DNA of 64,000 nucleotides, from NCBI RefSeq assembly GCF_004769575.1, contig NZ_RQGA01000003.1:1-64000 (forward strand), given 5' to 3'. Position numbers and translations under genes: made by a program. Positions 35,952-46,532 of the stretch are shown in pieces (positions within the stretch are counted from its first letter, which is position 1; the number at the start of each line of letters is the position of its first letter). The notes beneath the pieces were generated by a model. The model was not told the DNA's origin. It worked only from the letters and a program-made list of their open reading frames with translations, and searched no databases. This stretch comes from Leptospira perdikensis (lineage in GTDB: Bacteria > Spirochaetota > Leptospiria > Leptospirales > Leptospiraceae).

Positions 35952-38504
35952 ATGATGAAATCAGAACTCAAGGCAAAACTGCAAAGGACCTTTCCAAAAG
36001 CCAAAACAGTTTCCTCCGGCAGACTCTTCACACGCCAGTTGAGTAATCTAGTAGACGATGCCATTCGGACTCTTTTTTACGAAGTCTCCGATGGAATTCC
36101 GCTTAAAGACCATCTTTGTTTGATTGCCGTGGGGGGTTATGGTCGCCGGGAACTAGCTCCATATTCAGACATCGACCTTCTCTATTTACATGACGGAAAA
36201 CTTTCTGACAAAGTCCTCGGCGAAATCATATCAAAAATTAATACATTCTTATATAACAACGAAAAGGAAGTGGGGCACTCCTGCCGCACTATCAAAGAAT
36301 CCTTTTTGTATTTGGATCAAATCGAAACCTTCCATGCTGTTCTTGATTCGCGATTTCTTGTGGGCTCTGAAGTTCTTTTTCAAAAATACAAAACAGATTT
36401 TTTAGAAAAAATTCCTGAAAAAAAAATCAAAGGATTCAATGAATGGAAGTTGTCTTATCTTCGAGAACGAATCATCAATTCTTATAATCCTATCCTTCTT
36501 TCCGAACCTAATATTAAAAATGATCCATTAGGACTTCGTGATATACAACATATGTATTGGATCGAAAAAACAAACCCTTTACTTGATTCTGCTGAAGGTG
36601 GAATTTTTGATTTTTATTTGATTGGAGATAGTCTTCCCCTATTATCAGCTTATGATTTTTTAATTCTCACAAGATCAGCTCTTCATATCATTAGCGGGCG
36701 GAAAAACGATCGATTGGATTTAGGGCTACAAGCTGAGGTGGCTGAATTTTTAGGTTTTGGACCAAAAAACGAAATTAAAACTCTCGAATCCTTTATGAGT
36801 CAATTTTACAAAGCCCAAAAGGAAGTGTATTTTTACATTGGAACCTATTTGGATGAAAAAACAAATAGCAACAAAAAACGTATTCACAAAGAACTTTCCA
36901 ATCCAGATAGTTTGTATGATGACATCATTCAATTTTTTGCAGAGTCCCAATTAAACGAAGAAGAACCATCCAGGATTGATTTAAACGAAATCAGATTCGC
37001 ATCACACTTCTTAGATGATGATTTCAAAAACCAAAAATCTGTTTTAGATACTTTTTTATCGATGTTACGTCAGAAAAAAAGAATCGGGCATACACTCACA
37101 CTCATGCATGAATGTAACATTTTAGGAAAACTAATCCCTGAATTTGGAGCTTGCACAAACTTTCCACTCTTTAGTTATCATCATCAATACACGGTGGACG
37201 AACATACTCTTCTTATTTTAAGAGAACTTGATGTTCTCATTGCCGACTTATGGGAAGATAGACAGGTACAAGACGTTTTTAACGTATGTGAAAAAATCGA
37301 AATTTTAGCACTAGCGATTCTCATCCATGATGCAGGAAAAGTAAAGGAAGGTGATCACAGCCAATATGGTGCAGAGCTTGCTCTCATTATTGCAGAACGT
37401 TTTCGTTTGTCAGAGGAAGATACAGAACTTTTACGTTTCCTTGTCGCAGAGCACATTGTGATGTCCGAACTTTCTTCCAAAAGAGATATTTACGACCCCA
37501 AACTCATATCTTCCTTTGCCAAACAGTTTTCGAATGAAAACACCTTGCGGTTGTTATATATTCTTACCATTATCGATACAAAATCGGTAGGGCAAGGAAT
37601 CCTAACCAACTGGAAAAAGGAAATTCTCCACTTTCTATTCACATCCACTTTGACCTATTTACAAAAAAAAGGAAATCAAGCGGATACCCAAGAACGGATC
37701 GAATCCACTTTGGAGACATACTTAGTCGAAAAAGAGGGTCTCACTGCCGAACAATCCGAACATATTGTTGAGTTTGGAATGAAAATTAAACCTTCTTCCT
37801 ACTTAAATTACAATACTCCAAGACGAGTGTACCAACATTTTATTTTACTTTCTGAATGGAAAATCTCGGGACTTCCCTTCCGAATGATCACAGAGCGAGA
37901 ACCAGCTTTTGTGACTTTGTCCATTTTTGCACAATCCGACAAACAAATGTTACTTGATTTATCAGGAACTATCTCCTCATTAGGACTTAATTTAGTAGGA
38001 TTACGTTTATTTAGAACAGAGGAAGACCAACTCATCTTACAAGCGCAAATCACCGATGAATATGGAAGTGGTGAGATCGCAGAACAACAAATTTTGGACA
38101 TTGAATCTACACTTGCTGACTGTATCGAAGGGAAAACGAATATCGAAGATTTGGCCTCCACAACGAACATTTGGAAAACTCTGCCACAAATTCCTGATGG
38201 AATGGTAGAGGAACTGGTAAAATTTGCCAACGACCTTTCTGAATCTTATTCTGTATTAGAAGTCAGAGTCCCCGATTCTATTGGACTTGTGTATCGAATT
38301 CTAAAAACATTACTCGACTTTGAACTAGAAGTGATATTTGTTAGGATCTCAACCAGTGCGGATTTTGCTTACGACTCCTTTCATATCCAAACTAAAAATG
38401 GTAAAAAAATTGAAGATACGGGACTACTACTCGCAATCAAAGAAAAAATCCTCTCTGTTGCAAGAGTAAAAGAAAACCAAGGAATCATGGAGATTAACTT
38501 TTAA
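35952..38504 (+). CDS. glnD: GlnD-like [protein-PII] uridylyltransferase/uridylyl-removing enzyme
   Basis: 850 residues, the length of bacterial GlnD. The nucleotidyltransferase domain has GGYGRRELAPYSDIDLLYLH (catalytic DxD), followed by a helical region. The HD domain (about 400-560) has YTVDEHTLL, LAILIHDAGKVKEGDHS and VAEHIVMS. Two C-terminal ACT domains (about 660-730 and 760-840; glutamine sensing) are readable as FVTLSIFAQSDKQMLLDLSG and YSVLEVRVPDSIGLVYRI. It would modify PII in response to glutamine. No glnB/glnK is in the window, so the partner is not shown. A GGAG lies about 14 bases upstream of ATG 35952. Confidence 0.92.
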   Translation: MMKSELKAKLQRTFPKAKTVSSGRLFTRQLSNLVDDAIRTLFYEVSDGIPLKDHLCLIAVGGYGRRELAPYSDIDLLYLHDGKLSDKVLGEIISKINTFLYNNEKEVGHSCRTIKESFLYLDQIETFHAVLDSRFLVGSEVLFQKYKTDFLEKIPEKKIKGFNEWKLSYLRERIINSYNPILLSEPNIKNDPLGLRDIQHMYWIEKTNPLLDSAEGGIFDFYLIGDSLPLLSAYDFLILTRSALHIISGRKNDRLDLGLQAEVAEFLGFGPKNEIKTLESFMSQFYKAQKEVYFYIGTYLDEKTNSNKKRIHKELSNPDSLYDDIIQFFAESQLNEEEPSRIDLNEIRFASHFLDDDFKNQKSVLDTFLSMLRQKKRIGHTLTLMHECNILGKLIPEFGACTNFPLFSYHHQYTVDEHTLLILRELDVLIADLWEDRQVQDVFNVCEKIEILALAILIHDAGKVKEGDHSQYGAELALIIAERFRLSEEDTELLRFLVAEHIVMSELSSKRDIYDPKLISSFAKQFSNENTLRLLYILTIIDTKSVGQGILTNWKKEILHFLFTSTLTYLQKKGNQADTQERIESTLETYLVEKEGLTAEQSEHIVEFGMKIKPSSYLNYNTPRRVYQHFILLSEWKISGLPFRMITEREPAFVTLSIFAQSDKQMLLDLSGTISSLGLNLVGLRLFRTEEDQLILQAQITDEYGSGEIAEQQILDIESTLADCIEGKTNIEDLASTTNIWKTLPQIPDGMVEELVKFANDLSESYSVLEVRVPDSIGLVYRILKTLLDFELEVIFVRISTSADFAYDSFHIQTKNGKKIEDTGLLLAIKEKILSVARVKENQGIMEINF

Positions 38505-38505
38505 T

Positions 38506-40134
38506 ATGGTATGGTGGAAAGAAGCAGTTATCTATCAAATCTACCCGCGTAGTTTTCAGGATTCCAATGGAGACGGGATTGGGGATTTAGAAGGAATCAT
38601 CCAAAGGTTGGATTACCTAGCAGGTTCCAAAGATTCCCTTGGGATTGATGCCATTTGGTTATCGCCAGTTTACCCCTCTCCCATGTTTGATTTTGGTTAT
38701 GATATCTCTGATTACGAAGAAATTGATCCTGTTTATGGTGACATTCAGACCTTTAAACGGTTGTTAAAAGAAGCTCACAAACGTGGAATTCGAATCATAA
38801 TGGACCTGGTAGTCAACCATACCTCTCACCTCCATCCATGGTTTATTGAATCCCGATCCTCAGTTAATAGTCCCAAAAGAGATTGGTACATTTGGAAAGA
38901 ACCAAATCACGGTGGACCACCTAATAATTGGCTCGGTGCATTTGGTGGTTCTGGATGGGAATATGACAAACGAACTGGCGAATACTATTTCCATTCTTTT
39001 CTTAAAGAACAACCAGATCTCAACTGGCGTAACCCCGATGTTGAAGATGCCATTTTCAAAATGATGAAGTATTGGTTGGATATGGGCGTTGATGGATTCC
39101 GATTGGATGTAGTCAATTTATATGTAAAAGATGAGTTTTTACGTAACAATGCTTCTTACTTTATGAAAGGCCCAAGACCTTACGATAAACAAGTTCATGC
39201 CTATGATCGTGACCGTCCAGAAATGCACGGGATTCTTCGTCGTATGCGTAAACTTCTAGATTCCTATTCCGAAAAACGAATGTTTGTTGGTGAAATCATG
39301 CAAGATTTTCCTGGAAATGTTCTCCTTCCTGCAACTTACTGTGGCCGTGATGATGAATTACATCTTGCATTTAATTTTATGTTCCTTTTCTCTCCTTGGA
39401 AAGCAGAACGATTTTTTCAAATTGTAAAAGATTTTGAATCTGCTCTCGGGGAAGATAATTGGCCCAACTATACTCTTTCTAACCACGATTTCCCACGTCA
39501 TATCACTAGGTACGAAAAAGGTGCTGATACAAAAGCACGTGCGGAACTTGCCGCCTGTATGATGTTAACTCTTCGTGGCACTCCATTTCTTTATTACGGT
39601 GAAGAGATTGGAATGAAACGCCAGAAAGTTGCTTATAATAAAATCCAAGATCCAGTAGGTAAACGTTATTGGCCTTTCCATCCAGGCCGTGACCCTGAAC
39701 GAATTCCTATGCCTTGGAATGGTTCGGATACCACTGGATTTACAACAGGAAAATCATGGCTTCCTTTGTATGAAGATGCAAACTCGGTCAACGTGGAATC
39801 TCAGAAAGAAAATCCAAATTCACTTTTTTTTACTTATAAAAAACTGATTCAGTTAAGAAAAGATAGGAAGTCATTAAGAAAAGGTAAACTAAAAGTATTA
39901 CTTAGTACAAACAAACAAGTGCTTTACTATCGACGAAGAGAAGGTAAAGAAGAAACATATGTATTCTTAAACTTCTCATCAAAACCAATAAGTGTTTCTT
40001 ATCCAAGAAAATGGGTGTTAAACGAAATTTTATTTAGTTCAGCAAACAGAACTTCCTCTTTTGAATTAGAAAAGGAGTTGGACACTGGAGATTTAGTTTT
40101 GTTCCCAAATGAAGCTGTTATTTTTGCAAAATAG
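38506..40134 (+). CDS. GH13 alpha-glucosidase/oligo-glucosidase
   Basis: 542 residues. Start VWWKEAVIYQIYPRSFQDSNGDGIGD is typical of GH13 alpha-glucosidases, oligo-1,6-glucosidases and sucrose-type hydrolases. Catalytic elements: region I DLVVNHTS, nucleophile Asp in DGFRLDVVN, acid/base Glu in FVGEIM, and NHD in LSNHDFPRH. No signal peptide, so cytoplasmic. ATG follows the glnD stop by one base (TAATATG), suggesting coupling with glnD. Specificity among alpha-1,4, alpha-1,6 and trehalose/sucrose cannot be decided. Confidence 0.92.
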   Translation: MVWWKEAVIYQIYPRSFQDSNGDGIGDLEGIIQRLDYLAGSKDSLGIDAIWLSPVYPSPMFDFGYDISDYEEIDPVYGDIQTFKRLLKEAHKRGIRIIMDLVVNHTSHLHPWFIESRSSVNSPKRDWYIWKEPNHGGPPNNWLGAFGGSGWEYDKRTGEYYFHSFLKEQPDLNWRNPDVEDAIFKMMKYWLDMGVDGFRLDVVNLYVKDEFLRNNASYFMKGPRPYDKQVHAYDRDRPEMHGILRRMRKLLDSYSEKRMFVGEIMQDFPGNVLLPATYCGRDDELHLAFNFMFLFSPWKAERFFQIVKDFESALGEDNWPNYTLSNHDFPRHITRYEKGADTKARAELAACMMLTLRGTPFLYYGEEIGMKRQKVAYNKIQDPVGKRYWPFHPGRDPERIPMPWNGSDTTGFTTGKSWLPLYEDANSVNVESQKENPNSLFFTYKKLIQLRKDRKSLRKGKLKVLLSTNKQVLYYRRREGKEETYVFLNFSSKPISVSYPRKWVLNEILFSSANRTSSFELEKELDTGDLVLFPNEAVIFAK

Positions 40135-40246
40135 AAAATTTTTAAGAAACAATTAAATCTAACATTCAGTATTAATAAAATTGAATTAGATTTAGAATTG
40201 TTTTAAACTGTTGACAATTCTCCTTTTGGGAATTCGCTGGCAGTAG

Positions 40247-40612
40247 ATGGTTCAAGTAATGACAAAGACTATCGCAAGTAGGATCGCGATCATGCTATTC
40301 TCACTTGTATTCATCAGTACAAACACTGAAGGGTACCCAGCGAGTCTTACGACCAACGTTAAAACAAAATCTTACAATACCTCAAGTTTGTACGATTTAA
40401 ACGTATTCCTTAACAATATTTCTGAACCAACCGAAGAAGAAGCCAAGTTAGATTCACTTCACCAAAATCACATTCATTCATCTTTATCTTCGTATATTCC
40501 CTCACTTGTTGAAATTTCCTCTGAATATTTAAGTTTCCGTCTTCAGGAACCCATTTCCAATCAAATCTTAAAAAGACAGAAGAACCGCGCCCCTCCCCAA
40601 AATTCCATCTAA
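40247..40612 (+). CDS. Small secreted hypothetical protein
   Basis: 121 residues. A hydrophobic N-terminus (about 9-27, ending NTEGYPA) looks like a signal peptide. The mature part is rich in Ser/Asn/Leu and carries no cysteines. No Shine-Dalgarno sequence is visible; a second ATG lies at 40259. It precedes the RND efflux operon by about 100 bases on the same strand. I recognise no family. Confidence 0.55.
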   Translation: MVQVMTKTIASRIAIMLFSLVFISTNTEGYPASLTTNVKTKSYNTSSLYDLNVFLNNISEPTEEEAKLDSLHQNHIHSSLSSYIPSLVEISSEYLSFRLQEPISNQILKRQKNRAPPQNSI

Positions 40613-40710
40613 CATCTTTTACCTTGAATGGCGCATAATTGTTATGTCGCCGGATGATCTTAGATCAAAATCATTTGTTTCAACTTTCGATTGAACAAAG
40701 TGAGGATACC

Positions 40711-41829
40711 ATGGAATTTTCTCTAGAACCTACAAATTCGCAGTTTCGTAAATTTTTTATACTTATCGTTAGTGTAACCTTATCCAGTTTCTTTTTAGTG
40801 GATTGTCATTCCCGCAATCATGATGAAAAAAATTCACTTACAGCAGCTTACCCTTGGAAACAAGAAGTAACGATTGAAAAAAGTTATGTGGCCCAAGTGA
40901 AAGCCATCCAACGGATTGAAATTAGAGCATTTGAAAAAGGATATTTAACCAACATCTATATGGATGAAGGGAAAGTTGTGAAAAAAGGCCAAAAACTTTT
41001 TCAAGTGATGCCTATGCTTGTGAATGCTCAGTATGACAAAGCAAAAGCCGAATATGAATCCACTTCGATAGAGTACGAAAACACAGAAAAACTTTTTAAA
41101 GAGAATGTGGTATCTCAAACAGAATTGTCATTAATCAAAGCAAGGCTGAAGAAAAACAAAGCCACAATGGATCTGGCACAAATCCATCTCAACTTAGCAA
41201 CAGTAACAGCACCGTTTACAGGGATTACAGATCGATTCCAAGTTCGTTTGGGAAGTTTGGTAGAAGAAGGAACGCTTTTAACAACAATCTCAGATATTTC
41301 TAAACTTTGGGTTTATTTCAATGTTTCAGAAAAGGATTATCTGAATTTCACAAGTGAAAAGAAATCAGGGGACAAACCATTAAAAGTTAAATTTCTAATG
41401 GCAAATAACCAATTTTTTAAGTATGAAGGAGTCGCCGATACTATTGAAGGTGAATTCGACAGTGAAACCGGTACCATTCCCTTTCGAGCGACATTTTCCA
41501 ATCCAGATAGACTTTTACGCCACGGAGAAACAGGTAACGTTGTCGTTCATGAAAAACTGAAAGATGCTTTGATCATTCCTCAGAAAGCAACTTTCGAAGT
41601 GTTAGATAAACACTATGTATATATAATCAATCTTAAAGGTAAAATCAAAGCCACTGAGATCAAAATAGCAAATGAAATTCCTCATCTCTTTGTTGTAGAG
41701 TCGGGGATTTCTGAAAATGATATCATTCTTTTGGAAGGGCTCGGTAAAGTTCACGATGACGATGTAATCAAATACAAAGTGGAATCTCGTGAGAATATAC
41801 TAAAAAGTTTCGACTTAGCTGCTCATTAG
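40711..41829 (+). CDS. RND efflux periplasmic adaptor (membrane fusion lipoprotein)
   Basis: 372 residues from ATG 40711. GAGG six bases upstream and the lipoprotein signal (FFLVDC, lipobox Cys near residue 28) support this start over an in-frame ATG 24 codons earlier. The HlyD/AcrA architecture is clear: a lipoyl-like half (IEIRAFEKGYLTNIYMDEGKVVKKGQKLFQV), an alpha-helical hairpin, the second lipoyl half (LATVTAPFTGITDRF), and the beta-barrel and membrane-proximal domains (RHGETGNVVV). Links the RND pump to the outer-membrane channel. First of three operon genes. Confidence 0.95.
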   Translation: MEFSLEPTNSQFRKFFILIVSVTLSSFFLVDCHSRNHDEKNSLTAAYPWKQEVTIEKSYVAQVKAIQRIEIRAFEKGYLTNIYMDEGKVVKKGQKLFQVMPMLVNAQYDKAKAEYESTSIEYENTEKLFKENVVSQTELSLIKARLKKNKATMDLAQIHLNLATVTAPFTGITDRFQVRLGSLVEEGTLLTTISDISKLWVYFNVSEKDYLNFTSEKKSGDKPLKVKFLMANNQFFKYEGVADTIEGEFDSETGTIPFRATFSNPDRLLRHGETGNVVVHEKLKDALIIPQKATFEVLDKHYVYIINLKGKIKATEIKIANEIPHLFVVESGISENDIILLEGLGKVHDDDVIKYKVESRENILKSFDLAAH

Positions 41830-41840
41830 GAGGTCAATTT

Positions 41841-44800
41841 ATGTTTACTAAATTTCTCCAAAGGCCCGTCCTTGCTATTGTTTTATCCGTATTAATTGTG
41901 TTTGTTGGTTTGATTTCCATCAAGAACATTCCAGTATCACAATTTCCTGAAATTGCACCACCTAGGGTAACCATTACTTTATCCTTTCCTGGTGCGAGTG
42001 CCCAAGTATTAGTCCAATCAACCATCACAACTCTCGAACAAGCTATCAACGGAGTTGCTGGGATGCGATATATGATTTCATCATCCACAAGCTCTGGTGA
42101 TGCAATCATTCAAGTTTTATTTGAACCAGGAACCAATCCAAACGATGCCTTAGTTCAAGTAAAAACTAGGGTCGATCAGATGATGTATCGTGTTCCAGAA
42201 TTGGTTCGTCTTGAGGGAATTTTTGTACAACCCGTACAACCAAGTATGTTGTTGTACGTAAACCTATACAGCAAAGATCCCAATGCTAGTGAGAAGTTTC
42301 TTTATAATTACGCCACGGTTTTCTTACTTCCTGAATTAAAACGAATCCATGGGATTGGTCAGGCAAAGATCTTGGGAACAAGACAGTACGCCATGCGTGT
42401 TTGGTTGAATCCAGATCGAATGCGTGCATACAATGTAACCACATCCGAAGTGATGAAAGCCATTCAAAACCAAAGTATCATTGCAAGACCAGGCCGGCTT
42501 GGACAAAGTTCCGGAAAACAAGCTCAATCATTAGAATATACACTCACTTATGAAGGTTGGTACAACGAACCACAACAATATGAAAATATCATCATCCGAG
42601 CCAAAACCGGCGGGGAAGTTTTATATTTAAAAGATATTTCCAAAGTGGAACTGGATAGTGAGTTTTATAATATTTATTCCGATGTGGACGGTCATCCCGC
42701 CGCCGCCATCATGTTCAAACAAACGGAGGGAAGTAATGCAAAGGAAGTTATCGAGGATATCAAATCAAAGTTAGAGGAACTGAAAAAAACATTTCCTCCG
42801 CAGATGGATTACAAACTCAGTTATGACGTTTCAAATTTTATCGATGCCGCAATCGAAAAAGTAATTCATACACTGGTAGAAGCCTTTGTCCTTGTTGCCA
42901 TCGTTGTGTTTATCTTCCTAGGAGATTGGCGGTCCACACTCATTCCCATCATAGCAGTTCCCGTATCCTTAATTGGTGCATTTTCTTTTATGTTAGCCTT
43001 AGGTCTTACCATAAACTTGATTACACTATTTGCGATGGTTCTTGCCATCGGAATTGTTGTGGATGATGCGATCGTTGTTGTGGAAGCAGTGCATGCAAAA
43101 ATGTCGGAAGAACATTTAAGTGTTTATGCATCTGTAAAAAGTGTTTTAGGAGAAATCAGTGGTGCAGTCATTGCCATTACACTCCTGATGACAGCGGTTT
43201 TTGTTCCTGTAACTTTTTTACCGGGACCTGTGGGAGTTTTTTACCGACAGTTTGCGATCACAATGGCAACGTCTATTGTGTTATCAGGATTTGTAGCTTT
43301 AACACTCACTCCAGTGTTAACAGCCATGATTCTAAAACCACATTCTCACGATAAAAAAACTCACAATCCCATCGATATCTTCTTAACCAAATTCAATTTC
43401 TATTTTGATCAAGTAACAGAAAAATATGTAAACTTAATGCATCGTTTTTCTGGATCGAAAGTGTTTATTGTTTCCATCCTTCTTGGTTTTACTGTTGGAT
43501 TTCTGGTACTAACACAAATTGTTCCCGCCGGATTTGTTCCAGGAGAAGACCAAGGTATGATTTACGCCGTCATACAAACTCCTCCCGGATCAACGATTGA
43601 AAAAACAAACGATGTTGCTCGCAAACTCCAAGAAGTTGCACTTAAAATTGAAGGTGTGGACTCAGTTGCTTCCCTTGCTGGTTATGAAATTTTAACAGAA
43701 GGTGAAGGTTCCAACGCAGGAACTTGCCTTATCAGTTTAAAAGATTGGTCGGATCGAAAAAATTCCGTTCACGATGTGATGGAAGAACTGGAACACAATA
43801 CAAAAAACTTCGGTGCCATCATTGAGTTTTTTGAACCTCCAGCCGTTCCAGGATTTGGGGCAGCCGGCGGCGTTATGTTTCGTTTGTTAGACAAAACAAA
43901 TAGCGGAGATTATACGGCCTTTGATAAAGTTCATGAAGAGTTCATGGGTGAACTTAGAAAGAGAGAAGAGTTAACAGGACTATTTTCTTTTTATTCAGCA
44001 AAGTTTCCACAACTCGAAGTAAAATTGGATCGAAAATTGGCGATGCAAAAAGGTGTCAACATAGGTGAAGCTATGGACAATTTGGACATTCTCGTTGGTA
44101 GTACTTATGAACAAGGGTTCATTCGTTTTAACCAATTCTTTAAAGTCTATGTTCAATCACTTCCTGAATTTCGTAGGTTACCATCTGATATTTTGAGTTT
44201 ATTCACTCCAAATGACAAAGGTGAAATGGTTCCTTATTCAGCGTTTTTGTCTCTCGAACAAAAACAAGGTGCCAATGAAATTACAAGATACAATGCTTAT
44301 ACATCATCGGTAATCAATGTTTTACCAAATAAAGGTTATACGACCGGAGATGCCATCCAAGCAATTCGCAAAGCCTCACAAAATTTGCCTTCAGGATTTG
44401 AAGTGGGTTGGGAAGGTCTTTCCTACGACGAAGCTGCCAGAGGGAATGAAGCCATCTTTATCTTCCTCGCGGTGATCGTATTTGTTTATCTTGTTCTTTC
44501 CGCTCAATATGAAAGTTTTATCATTCCTTTTTCGGTGATCCTATCACTCCCACCAGGAATTTTCGGAACTTTCTTTCTTTTGAAATTGTTAGGTCTTGCC
44601 AACGATATCTATGCACAAATTGGGATGATTATGTTAATCGGTCTTCTTGGGAAAAACGCCGTGTTGATTGTAGAATTTGCAAGGCAGCGACAAGAAGCAG
44701 GTTTAACAATATTTGACGCTGCTCTCGAAGGGGCAAAAGCAAGATTTCGCCCCATCCTTATGACATCGTTTGCTTTCGTTGCCGGTTTATTACCACTGGT

Positions 44801-45041
44801 TTTTGCAACGGGCCCCGGAGCCATCGCCAATCATACAATCGGTGCTTGTGCGTTAGGTGGTATGGTATTCGGAACTATCTTTGGTGTGGTTATCGTTCCA
44901 GGCTTATACATTATCTTTGCAAACATAGCAAAAGGTAAAACTTTAATCTATAAAGAAGATCTTATGCCACTCACAGAATCTCCTGAGAGTTACCTAAGTT
45001 CAGAAGTAGAAAGAAAAAAAATGAAAAGGGGAAAGAAGTAA
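41841..45041 (+). CDS. RND multidrug efflux transporter (HAE1/AcrB-like)
   Basis: 1066 residues, with twelve membrane spans and two large periplasmic loops. Start MFTKFLQRPVLAIVLSVLIV and FPEIAPPRVTITLSFPGASA are HAE1 hallmarks. TM4 carries the proton-relay GIVVDDAIVVVE (the DD pair). TM10-12 are present (IGLLGKNAVLIVEF, then RFRPILMT). AGGAGG lies upstream of ATG 41841. Exports drugs, bile-like compounds or solvents. The cytoplasmic C-terminus is short and basic. Confidence 0.96.
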   Translation: MFTKFLQRPVLAIVLSVLIVFVGLISIKNIPVSQFPEIAPPRVTITLSFPGASAQVLVQSTITTLEQAINGVAGMRYMISSSTSSGDAIIQVLFEPGTNPNDALVQVKTRVDQMMYRVPELVRLEGIFVQPVQPSMLLYVNLYSKDPNASEKFLYNYATVFLLPELKRIHGIGQAKILGTRQYAMRVWLNPDRMRAYNVTTSEVMKAIQNQSIIARPGRLGQSSGKQAQSLEYTLTYEGWYNEPQQYENIIIRAKTGGEVLYLKDISKVELDSEFYNIYSDVDGHPAAAIMFKQTEGSNAKEVIEDIKSKLEELKKTFPPQMDYKLSYDVSNFIDAAIEKVIHTLVEAFVLVAIVVFIFLGDWRSTLIPIIAVPVSLIGAFSFMLALGLTINLITLFAMVLAIGIVVDDAIVVVEAVHAKMSEEHLSVYASVKSVLGEISGAVIAITLLMTAVFVPVTFLPGPVGVFYRQFAITMATSIVLSGFVALTLTPVLTAMILKPHSHDKKTHNPIDIFLTKFNFYFDQVTEKYVNLMHRFSGSKVFIVSILLGFTVGFLVLTQIVPAGFVPGEDQGMIYAVIQTPPGSTIEKTNDVARKLQEVALKIEGVDSVASLAGYEILTEGEGSNAGTCLISLKDWSDRKNSVHDVMEELEHNTKNFGAIIEFFEPPAVPGFGAAGGVMFRLLDKTNSGDYTAFDKVHEEFMGELRKREELTGLFSFYSAKFPQLEVKLDRKLAMQKGVNIGEAMDNLDILVGSTYEQGFIRFNQFFKVYVQSLPEFRRLPSDILSLFTPNDKGEMVPYSAFLSLEQKQGANEITRYNAYTSSVINVLPNKGYTTGDAIQAIRKASQNLPSGFEVGWEGLSYDEAARGNEAIFIFLAVIVFVYLVLSAQYESFIIPFSVILSLPPGIFGTFFLLKLLGLANDIYAQIGMIMLIGLLGKNAVLIVEFARQRQEAGLTIFDAALEGAKARFRPILMTSFAFVAGLLPLVFATGPGAIANHTIGACALGGMVFGTIFGVVIVPGLYIIFANIAKGKTLIYKEDLMPLTESPESYLSSEVERKKMKRGKK

Positions 45042-45042
45042 A

Positions 45043-46470
45043 ATGAAACGAATTATCATTACCTCAATATTTTTATTCACATTCTCTTGTATTCCCGCTC
45101 TTTTAGAAAGAGACAAAGAAGATTTAAAACTCCCTGATGAATTTTTAAATTGGGAAAGTTCCGAAAAATCGGAGAAGTTGGTAAATCAAATTTGGAAGGA
45201 ATTTTTCAAAGAATCACAGTTAGTGGAACTCATTGACGTTGCGATTGAAAACAACCAGGAACTTGCAATCTTAGAACAAGAAATCAATATTTCTAACAAT
45301 GAAGTGTTTGCAAGACAAGGGGAATACCTTCCAAAATTATCCCTCCAAGCTGATGGTGGAAGCGAACAAAAAGAACGTTTTAGTACACCAAATGCAAATT
45401 CTCCTACTCTCTTTGCCCATGGTGGGCTTGTGATGAGTTGGGAAATTGATATTTGGAAAAAATTACGAAACGCAACTAAGTCAGCTTATCTTCGTTATCT
45501 GGCTGGAATCGAAGGAAAACGATATGTTGTCACTAACTTAGTGGCCGAAATAACTGATACTTATTTTGAACTCATCGCCCTCGACAACCAACTCACTTTG
45601 GTGGAGAACTACATTGAAGTACTAACCAAAGTCAAAGAGATTGTTGTTCTACAAAGAGAAGCTGGGCGAACAACCTCACTCGCCGTAAAACGTTTTGAAG
45701 CAGAAGTTTCTAAAAACTTAGCAAGAAAGTTTGATATCGTCCAACGAATTGCCATCACTGAAAACCGTTTGAACTTTTTACTCGGAAGGTTCCCAGAAAA
45801 AATCACAAGAAAATCAGGAGATTTTTTAGACATCACACTTCCTGAAATTCAAAAATCAGTTCCTGTTGATCTTTTGGAAAATCGACCAGACATCAAACAA
45901 GCTACCTTGATTTTAGAATCGAGAAAATTGGATGTCGAAGTGGCTCGGGCAAAATTTTATCCTTCACTTATGATTGATGGAAACATTGGATATGAAGCCT
46001 TTAATTCTAAACATTTTAAAGGAACACCTGTATCGCTCGCTTATGGTTTAGGCGGTGGAATCATTGCTCCACTCATCAACAGAAAAGCCATTGAAGCGAA
46101 CTACGCAACGGCAAACAATCTTCAAATCCAAGCTTTATACAATTATGAAGTTTCCCTACTGAAAGCTTTTACAGAAGTCACCAACCAAATTGTAAAAATA
46201 AACAATTTAAACCAAAAGTTTGAAGCAAAAACCAAACAAGTATTGAACCTAAAAGAATCAGTAGAAATTTCTAACATTCTATTTAAAGCCGGCCGCATTG
46301 ATTACATCGATGTTTTATTCACACAACGGGATTTCTTAGAAGCTCAAATCGAAGTGTATGAATTAAAATACAGTTTATTAGAATCTAACGTTGGTTTGTA
46401 TAAAGCACTTGGTGGCGGTTGGCGAGGACAAAAAGAACCTGAAGGTCAAAGAAAAACGAGTAACTTCTAA
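45043..46470 (+). CDS. TolC-like outer-membrane efflux lipoprotein (NodT family)
   Basis: 475 residues. Signal peptide with lipobox FTFSC (Cys16). Two OEP repeats give the four-stranded barrel and the long helical barrel (VEAIEN-type helices, ending LFKAGRIDYIDVLFTQRDFLEAQ). ENRPDIKQA and the GLGGGIIAP strand are typical of the NodT/CusC branch. Starts one base after the pump stop. Completes the tripartite pump. Confidence 0.94.
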   Translation: MKRIIITSIFLFTFSCIPALLERDKEDLKLPDEFLNWESSEKSEKLVNQIWKEFFKESQLVELIDVAIENNQELAILEQEINISNNEVFARQGEYLPKLSLQADGGSEQKERFSTPNANSPTLFAHGGLVMSWEIDIWKKLRNATKSAYLRYLAGIEGKRYVVTNLVAEITDTYFELIALDNQLTLVENYIEVLTKVKEIVVLQREAGRTTSLAVKRFEAEVSKNLARKFDIVQRIAITENRLNFLLGRFPEKITRKSGDFLDITLPEIQKSVPVDLLENRPDIKQATLILESRKLDVEVARAKFYPSLMIDGNIGYEAFNSKHFKGTPVSLAYGLGGGIIAPLINRKAIEANYATANNLQIQALYNYEVSLLKAFTEVTNQIVKINNLNQKFEAKTKQVLNLKESVEISNILFKAGRIDYIDVLFTQRDFLEAQIEVYELKYSLLESNVGLYKALGGGWRGQKEPEGQRKTSNF

Positions 46471-46515
46471 GGTTTATATTCTTTCTAAATATGTTTGATT
46501 TACATTCTGTGGGCG

Positions 46516-46532
46516 CCTCGAATCCATCGAGG
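46516..46532 (+). terminator. Possible terminator of the efflux operon
   Basis: CCTCGA (46516-46521) and TCGAGG (46527-46532) form a six-pair hairpin with a five-base loop, followed within 15 bases by TTTTT. The rest of 46471-46691 shows no gene or other clear element. Confidence 0.3.

Noticed and set aside
37808..38230. 140-codon minus-strand frame opposite the glnD-like gene
   Set aside because: Antisense to the ACT-domain region; composition is typical of a shadow.
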